Assembly (NCBI GenBank): GCA_038244535.1
Contig: JBBRTJ010000061.1
Coordinates: 1-23,375 of the forward strand
From: JBBRTJ01 sp038244535
Lineage (GTDB): Bacteria > Actinomycetota > Acidimicrobiia > Acidimicrobiales > Ilumatobacteraceae
DNA length: 23,375 nt
Direction: 5' to 3'
The stretch's first letter is position 1. Every line of letters starts with the position of its first letter. The notes under the pieces were generated by a model. It made no database searches and was not told the DNA's origin. It worked only from the letters and a program-made list of their open reading frames with translations. Shown in pieces: positions 13,951 through 21,771 of the stretch. A program made the position numbers and the translations under genes.

Positions 13951-15341
13951 GCGACCCCATGTTCTTCCGTCAGTACTACCTGGGCTGCCTGTCCCACGCG
14001 AGCTACCTGATCGGCGACACCGTCACCGGCCAGGCCGTGGTGGTCGATCCTCAACGTGACGTCGCCGAGTACGTCGCCGACGCCGACGCGAACGGCCTGA
14101 CCATCGTCAAGGTCTTCGAGACCCACTTCCACGCCGACTTCCTGTCGGGCCACCTCGAGCTGGCCGAACGCACGGGAGCCACGATCTGCTTCGGTCGGGC
14201 CGCCGAGGGCCGCGCCGAGTTCCCGATCGAGACCTACGCCGATGGCGACATCGTCAAGCTCGGCTCGGTCGTGCTCGAGATCCGCGAGACCCCGGGGCAC
14301 ACCCCAGAGTCGATCAGCATCGTGGTGCGTCCCGATGGCAAGGGCAGCGAGCCCTACGGCGTGCTGACCGGCGACACGCTGTTCATCGGCGACGTCGGCC
14401 GGCCCGACCTGCTGGCCTCGGTGGGCGTCACCGCCGATGAGCTGGCCCGCAAGCTGTACCACTCGCTGCACGAGCGAATCCTCACCCTGCCCGATGCCAC
14501 CCGAGTGTTCCCCGCCCACGGCGCCGGCTCCGCCTGCGGCAAGAACCTGTCGACCGAGACCGTGTCGACGATCGGCGAGCAGCGGCGCACCAACTACGCG
14601 CTCGCCCCCATGTCCGAGGACGACTTCGTCGAAGCCGTCACCGAAGGCCAAGCAGCGGCGCCGCTGTACTTCGCGTTCGCGGCCAACCGAAACCGCCAGG
14701 CCCGGCCCCTGCTCGACGACGACGTGGCGGTACCAACGCTCACGATCGATGACGTGGTCGGCCACCAGCTTGCCGGCGCCGTGGTGATCGACGCGCGCGA
14801 CGACATGGCCTTCGCGGCCGGGCACCTCCGAGGTGCAGTGAACGTCGGCCTCGGTGGTCGCTTCGCCGAGTACGCCGGCGAGGTGATGCGTCCGGGCACC
14901 CCCATCGTGCTGATGACCGATCCGGGTCATGAGGCAGAGGCCAGCGTGCGCCTCGCCCGCATCGGCTTCGACAACGTGGTCGGCGCCCTGGCCAACCCGA
15001 TCGAGGTGCTCATCGAGCGACCTGAGCTAGCCGAGCCGCTCTCGCGCCTGTCGGCCGTCGCGCTGGCCGACCGCATGATCACCGTCCCCGGACTGCAGAT
15101 CATCGACATCCGAAACGAGGGCGAGCTGGCGGTCGGCACGATTCCCGGGTCACGGCACGTACCCCTTCCCACCCTGCTCGAGCACCTCGACCAGTTCGAC
15201 CCGACCGCCCCGACGGTGGTTCACTGCGCGGGCGGCTACCGCTCGGCGATCGGCGCCAGCCTCCTTCGCTCGCGTGGCTTCGCCGACGTCTCCGACCTCC
15301 TCGGCGGCTACGGCGCCTGGGCCGGCACATCCACCTGCTGA
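13947..15341 (+). CDS. cstB: persulfide dioxygenase-rhodanese fusion (CstB-like)
   Basis: A 464-residue protein. The N-terminal metallo-beta-lactamase domain (residues 6-250, ETHE1-like) has THFHADFLSGH with H60, GHTP with H118, TGDTLF with D143 and PAHGAGSACGK. By analogy with ETHE1, H60, H118 and D143 hold the iron. A first rhodanese-like domain (about 262-350) lacks the catalytic cysteine: its loop at 322-329 reads LMTDPGHE. A second rhodanese domain (about 370-460) keeps the active loop CAGGYRS with Cys427. The architecture is that of CstB, which oxidises glutathione, low-molecular-weight or CoA persulfides and transfers sulfane sulfur to give thiosulfate. GTG 13947 overlaps the cstR stop (GTGA); ATG 13959, where family members often begin (MFFRQYY), is the alternative. 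Confidence 0.9.
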   Translation: MSDPMFFRQYYLGCLSHASYLIGDTVTGQAVVVDPQRDVAEYVADADANGLTIVKVFETHFHADFLSGHLELAERTGATICFGRAAEGRAEFPIETYADGDIVKLGSVVLEIRETPGHTPESISIVVRPDGKGSEPYGVLTGDTLFIGDVGRPDLLASVGVTADELARKLYHSLHERILTLPDATRVFPAHGAGSACGKNLSTETVSTIGEQRRTNYALAPMSEDDFVEAVTEGQAAAPLYFAFAANRNRQARPLLDDDVAVPTLTIDDVVGHQLAGAVVIDARDDMAFAAGHLRGAVNVGLGGRFAEYAGEVMRPGTPIVLMTDPGHEAEASVRLARIGFDNVVGALANPIEVLIERPELAEPLSRLSAVALADRMITVPGLQIIDIRNEGELAVGTIPGSRHVPLPTLLEHLDQFDPTAPTVVHCAGGYRSAIGASLLRSRGFADVSDLLGGYGAWAGTSTC

Positions 15342-15393
15342 GCGACCGAGCGACTGAGCGACTGACGGCGAGGCAACGGCGCCGACGGTGGGC

Positions 15394-16179
15394 TCAGCGC
15401 GGCTTGGCGCCCCCGCCGACGCGCACCGTCTCGCCGGTGATCCAGCTGGCACCGTCGGAGCACAGGAACACCGCGCACGCCCCCATGTCGAGCGGGGTGC
15501 CGAGGCGGCCCATGGGGACGGCCCACTGCTGCTCGACCCTGGCGAGGTCCTCGTCGGTCTCGATGCCGAGCGCGGCCCGGAAGATCTCGGTGGGCACGAC
15601 ACCAGGAGCAAGGCCGTTGACGCGGATCCGCGGCGCCAGCTCCGCCGAGGCGGTCTGCGTCAGGGAGTTGACGGCGGCCTTGGCCGCCCCGTAGTGGCCA
15701 CTGCCCGGCACCGGCCCGGACCCCGCGCCCGATGAGATGTTGAGGATCGCCCCGGTCTTCATGTGCCTCGCCGCGGTGACGATGCCGATCCACACGGCGG
15801 TCTGATTGAGCGCGATGCAGTCGTCCCACTGCTGACGGCTGAGCTCTGTCATCGGCATGCGGGCCGGTGATCCACCGGCGTTGTTGACCCAGATCGACAG
15901 CGACCCGAACCGGTCGATGGCGGCCCGGGCCAGCGCATCGACGGCGGCATCGTCGGTGACGTCGGTGGTCACCGCGATCGCGTCGCCTCCCCCGGCGCGG
16001 ATGGACTCGGCGACCGCCTCGATCTCGTCGGTGCGGCGAGCAGCCACCACGACCTTGGCCCCGGCACTGGCAAAGGTGCGGGCGATGCCCTCGCCGATCC
16101 CGCGTCCGCCGCCAGTGATGACAGCCACCTTGCCTGCCAGTGAGAACAGCTTGCCGGGAGCGGGATAGTCGATGGTCAT
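15394..16179 (-). CDS. short-chain dehydrogenase/reductase (SDR family)
   Basis: A 261-residue classical SDR. The NAD(P)-binding TGGGRGIG is at 22-29, NNAG at 99-102, Ser149/Ser150 precede the catalytic Y163 and K167 (YGAAK), and the C-terminal phrase ITGETVRVGGG is standard. It carries out a reversible NAD(P)-dependent alcohol/ketone conversion on an unknown substrate. The glycine-rich region and length resemble 3-oxoacyl-ACP or hydroxysteroid reductases, which are not separable by sequence alone. Its ATG overlaps the stop of the upstream swivelling-domain gene as ATGA, so the two proteins are made together. Confidence 0.92.
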   Translation of the reverse strand: MTIDYPAPGKLFSLAGKVAVITGGGRGIGEGIARTFASAGAKVVVAARRTDEIEAVAESIRAGGGDAIAVTTDVTDDAAVDALARAAIDRFGSLSIWVNNAGGSPARMPMTELSRQQWDDCIALNQTAVWIGIVTAARHMKTGAILNISSGAGSGPVPGSGHYGAAKAAVNSLTQTASAELAPRIRVNGLAPGVVPTEIFRAALGIETDEDLARVEQQWAVPMGRLGTPLDMGACAVFLCSDGASWITGETVRVGGGAKPR

Positions 16180-16604
16180 GGGGTTCCTCTCTGCACGATG
16201 GTGACGGTGCCAGCCGAGCCGTCGACCTCGATGAGTGCTCCGTCGGGGATGCGGCGGGTGGCGTCGGTGACCGACACGACGCAGGGCAGGCCCAGCTCTC
16301 GGCTCACGAGGACGGCGTGGCTGATCTGGCCGCCGACGTCGACCACGACCGCGCTGGCAGTCATGAGCAGCGGTGTCCAGCTCGGATCGGTGAGGGCGGC
16401 GATGAGCACATCGCCGGGCTGCAGCTCGCGGGGGTCGCCCGGACCGAGCACGACGCGGGCGACGCCACGGGCCACGCCCGGTGCGCCGGGCACGCCGGAG
16501 AGGACGTCTCCAACCACGGCCATCGTCGACGAGTCGGGTGAACGGCTCAACCCATCAATGCGGGACCGGCCGGCACGGGTGCCGTCGGTGCTCGGCAATG
16601 CCAT
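16176..16604 (-). CDS. stand-alone PEP-utilising enzyme swivelling (phosphohistidine) domain
   Basis: A 142-residue protein whose body (about 36-138) is the mobile domain of PEP synthase/pyruvate phosphate dikinase-type enzymes, with the motif GGQISHAVLVSRELGLPCV carrying the phosphorylatable His96. In full enzymes this domain sits between an ATP-grasp and a PEP-binding domain. Neither is encoded next to it here. ATG 16604 is used; there is no good ribosome binding site, and an in-frame ATG at 16523 would still keep the domain. It ends in an ATGA overlap with the SDR gene. It may act with a partner encoded elsewhere, or as a recruited fold; the function is not predicted. Confidence 0.8.
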   Translation of the reverse strand: MALPSTDGTRAGRSRIDGLSRSPDSSTMAVVGDVLSGVPGAPGVARGVARVVLGPGDPRELQPGDVLIAALTDPSWTPLLMTASAVVVDVGGQISHAVLVSRELGLPCVVSVTDATRRIPDGALIEVDGSAGTVTIVQRGTP

Positions 16605-16711
16605 CGCTGGAAGCTACCAACAGGAGAAAATCGCGGCCAAGGCCGTCGCGGTGCAGGTGGCAGGCTAGAAAACCTGTGGTCGCGACGAGAGCTCCGACCG
16701 GTGCCGAGACG

Positions 16712-19687
16712 ATGGTGGTGCTGCCCCGCCATCACGTCGCTCGACCCGAGATCGTTGCGATGCTGTGTGACTCTCCCGTCTCGCTCGTCGAGGCACCGAG
16801 TGGCTTCGGCAAGACCACGCTGGCTGCTGAGCTGGCCAAGCAGCACCCCGGGCCCGTCGTGTGGCTGCGCGTCGACCTCGACGACACCGACGCCGGCACG
16901 CTCTTGGCGGTTCTGAGGGCCGGCCTGACGCGAGCCGGCTTCACGGAGGCGGTCCTGGCCCTTGCCGACGACATCGACACCACCGTGGTCCGCGACGTGC
17001 TGTGCGGCTTGGGCGCGGCCGCTGGCGGCGACCCGCTGCTCATCGTCGTCGACGACGCCCACCGTCTCGACCCGAGTGGCAGCGCCCTCCTGATCGGGGC
17101 CGTGGCGGGAGCGGCGGCGACCGTCGATGGCCTCCGACTCGTCGTGCTGGCCCGGCTGCTCCCGCCCGAGGTCCATGACCTCCGCCACGTGGTCGGGGCG
17201 CCACTGGTGGGGGTTGATGCCCTGCGGTTCACCGTGGCCGACACCGTCACCCTGCTCGCCCACCTCGGCGACGGCGAGGGGACCCCCGACGATGAAGGGG
17301 CGGCTGACCTGCGGCGCAGCACGGATGGTTGGGCCACGGCCATCGTGCTGGCCGGGCTCGACCGCGACCGTGCCATCACGGGCTCGACGGCCGGTGACGT
17401 GCTGCGCCGCCTCGTCGACGACAAGGTCGCCGCGTTGTCGCCCGCCGACCAGGTCGCGGTCTGTCAGCTCGCTCAGCTCGAGGTGTTCGACCGGACCGTT
17501 GCCGAGGCCGTCGGCGGCCCCGGCATCCTCACGCGGCTGGTGGCCGCCGGCATGCCGCTCTCGCCGGTCACGGGTCGGCGCTACGAGCTTCCAGGTCCCG
17601 TGCAGGACCGGCTCGCCGTCCGCCACCCGCTTGACCCCGAGGTCGCCCGGCGAGCCTCCAAGGCCTTCGCCGAGTCGGGCGCAGCCATGGCCGGGCTGCG
17701 GGCGCTCATGCGCTGTGGCGACGAGGCCGGCGCCCTAGAACTACTGGCCAACCTGACCCAGAGCCAGCTCGACGAGCTGGAGCCGCTGGAGCTTCGGAGC
17801 CTCGTCGACCAGATCGAGCCCGCGGTGCTCGACGCCAACCCTGCCGCCATCCTCGCCGTCGTCCGCAACCACGCCGGCGTCGGCCAGTACCGCCTGCGGT
17901 CTCAGATCCTGGGGCGGGGGCTGGCCCTGACCGAACCCAAAGGGCGAGCCCGAGACCCCGTCCTTCACCGCGCCTTCTTGGCCGAGCACCTGCGCGATCG
18001 GGGGTCCAACGAAAGCCCGGTGCGCACCGAGCCAGAGGCACGCGCGCTGCTCGCGGCGGTGCAGAGCACCGAGCCGCTGACCAAGGCCCGGGCGCTCGAA
18101 GCGCTGGCCGTCGCGCTTCGGTTCTCGGACCATCCCGAGACCATCGAGGAGGCGATCGCCTGCTGCCGGCAGGCGGTGGCCATCACCGAGCTTCAGGGTC
18201 AGCGCCGCTGGACGGCGTCGACGCTCGAGGTGGCGGGCGCGTTCATCTCGTTCGAGTGCGGCCAGTTCGACGAGGCGATCGAGTTCCTCGAGCGGGCGTT
18301 GCGCATGTTGCCTGACCGCAGCCGCCGGCGGGCGAGCTGCCTGTTCCGCCTGGCCGACATCCTCGCCTACCTCGGCCGTGACGACCAGGCGGCGCCGCTG
18401 CTCCGCGAGATCGAAGCGCTCGGGCGCACGATCCGCGAGTCGCGCTTCGTGGCCTATGCCGCGATCGGGCGGGCCATTGCGGCCGCCCATGCCGGCAACG
18501 TCACCGAGCTGCACGATCAGGTGCGCATCATCGACGAGAACCGCGGCGAGTGGTTCTACGCCCACCTGAGCGGCCCGTTCAGCCGCTCGGTCACGACCCG
18601 CCTGCTGCTGCGCGTCGGCTCCAACGAGATGGCCCGCCAGCACCTGGCCGACGCCGTCGCTCGGCGCGACGAGGCGTCGGTGTACGTCCACATGGCGGAG
18701 CTGACCATGGCGGCCCGCCTCGACGACGCCGAACACGCGCTGGTGCTGGCCGACACCGTGCCGCTCGCCGATCTCGAACCGCGCGACCGGTGGATGGTGC
18801 CGTTCTGGCGGGCCCTCGCGCACCACCGCCTCGGTGATCTCGCTGCCGCCAAGGATTGTGCGGCTCGGGCGTTCGCGGCCACGGCCCGCCTCGGTCACCC
18901 AGACCTTCCCGAGATCCACGAGGGGCGCGTGGCCGTGTTGCTGCGGCAACTGGTCGACGGCGGAGCGGAACCGGCGAGCACGCGCACGACGATCACCACC
19001 CTCGGCAGCTTCGTGGTGCGCGTCGACGGTCGCCCGATCGAGCTCCGCCACGGCCAAGCGGCTGAAGCCCTGATGTGCCTGATCGCCGTGGGCCGGCGCC
19101 TCAGCCTCGAAGAGGTGGTCGACCGGCTCTGGCCCGACGTCGCCCTCGAGGTCGGGCGCAAGCGGCTGCGCAACGTGCTGTCACGCCTTCGCGATTTGGC
19201 CGGTGATCTGGTCGAGCGCGACGGCGACGGCGTCCGCCTCGTCGATGACGTCACTGTTGACGCCGACGAGTTCCAGACGGCGGCGGCCGAAGCCCTCCGT
19301 CATGCCGGCGACCCGGCCGGCGTGGCCCTGGCCCGTCAGGCGATCGCCTGGTACGCCGGCGACTTCCTCCCCACCCACACCTATGCCGACTGGAGCGCGC
19401 TGCGGCGCGAGCACCTTCGGCGCACCTGCCTTGCTCTCGTCGACCTGATCGCCGACGAGGCTCTGCGCCAGGGCGACGTCGACGATGCCCTGCGCCACCA
19501 CCAGCGCGGCATCGACCTCGACCCCCTGGACGACACCCGCTACGTCCGGGCTGCCACCTTGCTGGCCGAGGTTGGCCGGCGAGCCGCCGCCGCATCGATG
19601 CTGCGCCAAGCCGATGCTGCCCTCGACGAGCTCGGCTTGAACCGTTCCGACCCTCATCGCGAGCTGGTCAAGCGCCTCGGGCTGTGA
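16712..19687 (+). CDS. LuxR/MalT-type ATPase with TPR region and C-terminal BTAD regulator domain
   Basis: A 991-residue regulator. The N-terminal STAND-like ATPase has the P-loop APSGFGKTT (28-36) and Walker B VVDDAH (D114/D115). The middle (about 340-750) is an Ala-rich helical TPR array. The C-terminus (about 760-990) begins with a winged-helix DNA-binding fold (TLGSFVVRVDGRPIEL, then LEEVVDRLWPDV and RKRLRNVLSRLRDLAG), followed by a bacterial transcriptional activation domain with FLPTHTYADWSALRREHLRR. The DNA-binding part is thus at the C-terminal end, opposite to SARP antibiotic regulators. It likely switches on transcription after nucleotide and ligand binding. ATG 16712 is preferred over GTG 16676; both have weak ribosome binding sites. 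It is divergent from the swivelling-domain gene, and its 3' end overlaps a small convergent gene. Confidence 0.9.
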   Translation: MVVLPRHHVARPEIVAMLCDSPVSLVEAPSGFGKTTLAAELAKQHPGPVVWLRVDLDDTDAGTLLAVLRAGLTRAGFTEAVLALADDIDTTVVRDVLCGLGAAAGGDPLLIVVDDAHRLDPSGSALLIGAVAGAAATVDGLRLVVLARLLPPEVHDLRHVVGAPLVGVDALRFTVADTVTLLAHLGDGEGTPDDEGAADLRRSTDGWATAIVLAGLDRDRAITGSTAGDVLRRLVDDKVAALSPADQVAVCQLAQLEVFDRTVAEAVGGPGILTRLVAAGMPLSPVTGRRYELPGPVQDRLAVRHPLDPEVARRASKAFAESGAAMAGLRALMRCGDEAGALELLANLTQSQLDELEPLELRSLVDQIEPAVLDANPAAILAVVRNHAGVGQYRLRSQILGRGLALTEPKGRARDPVLHRAFLAEHLRDRGSNESPVRTEPEARALLAAVQSTEPLTKARALEALAVALRFSDHPETIEEAIACCRQAVAITELQGQRRWTASTLEVAGAFISFECGQFDEAIEFLERALRMLPDRSRRRASCLFRLADILAYLGRDDQAAPLLREIEALGRTIRESRFVAYAAIGRAIAAAHAGNVTELHDQVRIIDENRGEWFYAHLSGPFSRSVTTRLLLRVGSNEMARQHLADAVARRDEASVYVHMAELTMAARLDDAEHALVLADTVPLADLEPRDRWMVPFWRALAHHRLGDLAAAKDCAARAFAATARLGHPDLPEIHEGRVAVLLRQLVDGGAEPASTRTTITTLGSFVVRVDGRPIELRHGQAAEALMCLIAVGRRLSLEEVVDRLWPDVALEVGRKRLRNVLSRLRDLAGDLVERDGDGVRLVDDVTVDADEFQTAAAEALRHAGDPAGVALARQAIAWYAGDFLPTHTYADWSALRREHLRRTCLALVDLIADEALRQGDVDDALRHHQRGIDLDPLDDTRYVRAATLLAEVGRRAAAASMLRQADAALDELGLNRSDPHRELVKRLGL

Positions 19688-19829
19688 CCACTCGGAGCAG
19701 TGCCGCGATGAGTTCGTCGGCATCGCGGATGCGGGTGACCTCACCGGTGTCGACCCTCTGGATCTCACCGGCGACGACACCGTCGGCTGCAGCAGCGGGG
19801 ACCAGGCGGATCACGATGGACACCGTCAT
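19668..19829 (-). CDS. 53-residue small conserved-looking protein
   Basis: The frame reads from ATG 19829 to a stop at 19668 and encodes MTVSIVIRLVPAAAADGVVA followed by a short beta-rich and helical end (GEIQRVDTGEVTRIRDADEL, then a leucine/valine-rich helix). The near-perfect ribosome binding site AAGGGAG lies 4 bases before the ATG, which decides the start. The frame open upstream is a shadow. Small proteins of this shape (beta hairpin plus a DADEL helix) occur beside regulators in actinobacteria, but I cannot name the family. Its 3' end overlaps the end of the BTAD regulator gene by 20 bases in a convergent arrangement. A strong hairpin separates it from the upstream secreted-protein gene. 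Confidence 0.7.
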   Translation of the reverse strand: MTVSIVIRLVPAAAADGVVAGEIQRVDTGEVTRIRDADELIAALLRVVTARGA

Positions 19830-19846
19830 CGCACTCCCTTCGGAAC

Positions 19847-19883
19847 AACAGAGGAGGCGCCCTGGTTGGGCGCCTCCTCTGTT
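19847..19883 (-). terminator. strong intrinsic-terminator-like hairpin
   Basis: Bases 19847-19862 pair perfectly with 19868-19883 (16 bp, including GAGGAGGCGCC / GGCGCCTCCTC) around a TGGTT loop. It begins 22 bases downstream of the secreted-protein stop (19906) and ends 17 bases upstream of the small gene's ATG. Only a weak T-rich tract (TTGTTCC) follows on the minus strand, which is normal in GC-rich actinobacteria. It may also act from the plus-strand side for the BTAD gene. Confidence 0.8.
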
Positions 19884-19905
19884 CGTGGGCTCGCTTCGGA
19901 TGGAC

Positions 19906-21594
19906 TCAGACGATGGTGAGCGTCGTCTTCGGGGTGACCCCGGAGTACTTCGCTGCTGAGGCGATGGTGATGGTGCCCTTGCCGAGCGCTGCGCCTGCGG
20001 GCACGTTGACCGTGAGCGACACGGCCCCGGTGCTGGAGGCCACTGCGGTGCCAAGGACCGTGTTCTTCTTGGCGAAGTCGAGGAACCTCACGCTGACCTT
20101 TTCACCGGCGATGAAGTTCGTGCCGGTGACCGTGATCGAGGCGCCCGCTGACACGGTCTTCGGGGTGACGGCAGTGGTCGCCTTCACCAAGGTGACCGCG
20201 GTCGAGTGGAACGCCATCGTCGGGCGGAGGTAGGTGGCGGCGGCGGGCGAGCCGGTGTTGAGGCTGTAGTACCGGGCGAACTTGCCGGACTGCTTGCCAC
20301 CACTGATCACCGATGAGGTGCTGCCGAGGACGAACGAGCCATCGTTGAGCACGTCGAGGGAGCCACCACGCACGACGGTCATCGTGTTGGGGACGCTGAT
20401 GCCGTAGGCGACGTTGGCGCTGACGAGGACCTGGAGGTAGCTCGTGGCCGACAGGTTCAGCTGACCGGACATCGACAGGGCGCCCCCGACGAACATCGAG
20501 CCGTTGTTGAAGATCGACCCTTGGATCTGCCGGACCCCGAGGCCAGCGGAGATGAAGGTGCCGTTGTTGGTGATGTAGCCACCGGTGGTCACCAAGATGT
20601 TCACGGCCTGGTTGCAGCTCGAGCTCGTCATCGTGAACGAGCCGTCGTTGGTCATGGTCGCGGGGACGGCCAGGGTCATGGCGCCGGCACCACACACGCC
20701 ATCGGCGGTGAGCCGGTCGGTGGGGCCGAGATTGCCGAACACCTCGTTGGATCCGAACGTCGAGGGCCGCATGGTGAGCAGGCGGGTACCGCTGCCCTGG
20801 ATGACGGCGAAGCGTCCGTAGCTGATGATGTCGCTGCCCGTCATGGTCACCGGACCGAGGATCACCTGGTTGTTGACGGTCAGCTGCCCGAGGGTGCTGT
20901 CGACTGTGCCTGCTTCGAGGTCGATCGTGTCGACGTTGTTGTTGTATCCGTCCGCCACGACGGCGCCGCCATCGCTGACGATGCTGTCGACGTGGGCCGT
21001 ACCTGACGTGCCCCCGAAGTAGATCTGGCCGGCGTGGTGCGTGATGGCGGCGAACGACGTGACGCCGCTGTTGCCGGCAACACCTTTGACCGTGCCGTAG
21101 TTCTCGATGGGCGCCTGGACCCGGGCCAGGGTGCCGGCGCCCGTCGCCAGGGCGCTGATCTGGCCGCCCGTGTACACGAAGATCTGGTTGGCAGTCAGCG
21201 TCGCGGGCAGCACGGCCAGGCTCTGCACGGTGCCCGTCCCGCCGATCTGGATCTGGTCGACGGTGACGGTGTTGTAGAGGATGGCGGAGTCGTTCACCGC
21301 TCCGTCGAAGCAGACCACCGACGTGGCGGTGGGAGCCGGAAGGAAGTGGCCCGCTCCGTCCTGCCAGTTGATGCTGAAGATGAAGTTGTGCTGCCCGAGA
21401 GTGGGGTTGCTGATCCAGTGGTGCGTGCAGGGCTTGGCGGCGATGAACTTCGGAGCCGGGGTGGCGGGCTTGGTGGCGCTGGAGATCCGGGCCGGGGCGC
21501 TGGCCCCGGCGGGACTCGCGACGAGGACGGCGCCGGCGGCGACGCTGGCCAGGGTCACTCCGAGAGCGGCGAGACGGGTGGTGATGCGGGACAT
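19906..21594 (-). CDS. secreted beta-helix-like adhesin or surface protein with C-terminal IPT/Ig-like domain
   Basis: A 562-residue protein with a Sec signal peptide (MSRITTRLAALGVTLASVAA, cleavage near the ASPAGASA region, residue 35). The middle, about residues 90-450, contains many short beta-strand turns with recurring phrases (TNDGSF, TNNGTF, FNNGSM, LNDGSF, NNVDTIDLEAG), a layout typical of parallel beta-helix surface proteins. Residues about 470-562 form an IPT/TIG-like Ig domain starting VTPKTVSAGASITVTGTNF. No LPxTG motif, membrane anchor or S-layer domain is visible. Several Cys (in PCTHHW, VVCFDG, VCGAG, SSSCNQ) could form disulfides outside the cell. ATG 21594 is fixed by GGAGG 6 bases upstream. 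The partner or ligand is unknown. Confidence 0.75.
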   Translation of the reverse strand: MSRITTRLAALGVTLASVAAGAVLVASPAGASAPARISSATKPATPAPKFIAAKPCTHHWISNPTLGQHNFIFSINWQDGAGHFLPAPTATSVVCFDGAVNDSAILYNTVTVDQIQIGGTGTVQSLAVLPATLTANQIFVYTGGQISALATGAGTLARVQAPIENYGTVKGVAGNSGVTSFAAITHHAGQIYFGGTSGTAHVDSIVSDGGAVVADGYNNNVDTIDLEAGTVDSTLGQLTVNNQVILGPVTMTGSDIISYGRFAVIQGSGTRLLTMRPSTFGSNEVFGNLGPTDRLTADGVCGAGAMTLAVPATMTNDGSFTMTSSSCNQAVNILVTTGGYITNNGTFISAGLGVRQIQGSIFNNGSMFVGGALSMSGQLNLSATSYLQVLVSANVAYGISVPNTMTVVRGGSLDVLNDGSFVLGSTSSVISGGKQSGKFARYYSLNTGSPAAATYLRPTMAFHSTAVTLVKATTAVTPKTVSAGASITVTGTNFIAGEKVSVRFLDFAKKNTVLGTAVASSTGAVSLTVNVPAGAALGKGTITIASAAKYSGVTPKTTLTIV

Positions 21595-21648
21595 GTCGGT
21601 CCTCCATGACGTGGTGCGTTGGCTGGTGCCTCGCACTCTGCACGGGGC

Positions 21649-21663
21649 GCGCCCCTGGGGCGC
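21649..21663 (-). other. GC-rich hairpin between gluQ and secreted-protein gene
   Basis: GCGCCCC-T-GGGGCGC is a perfect 7-bp dyad about 55-70 bases upstream of the secreted-protein ATG and about 110 bases after the glutamyl-Q tRNA(Asp) synthetase stop. With a one-base centre it is as likely an operator as a terminator. Confidence 0.3.
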
Positions 21664-21771
21664 CCCAACCCCTGACATGTTTCTGACGCCCCCGACCCGG
21701 CCGGCCCGACCCGTGCCCGAGCCCGAGCCCTGACCGAGCGGCGTTGCGTCGATCGGCGTCGCTGAGGGTGG

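Noticed and set aside
13905..14930. 341-codon antisense frame opposite the persulfide dioxygenase gene
   Set aside because: Composition of a GC shadow with no motif; the sense strand is clearly coding.
15339..15365. 8-bp repeats (GAGCGACT-like) after the persulfide dioxygenase gene
   Set aside because: Only three short imperfect copies with no dyad; too little to call a site.
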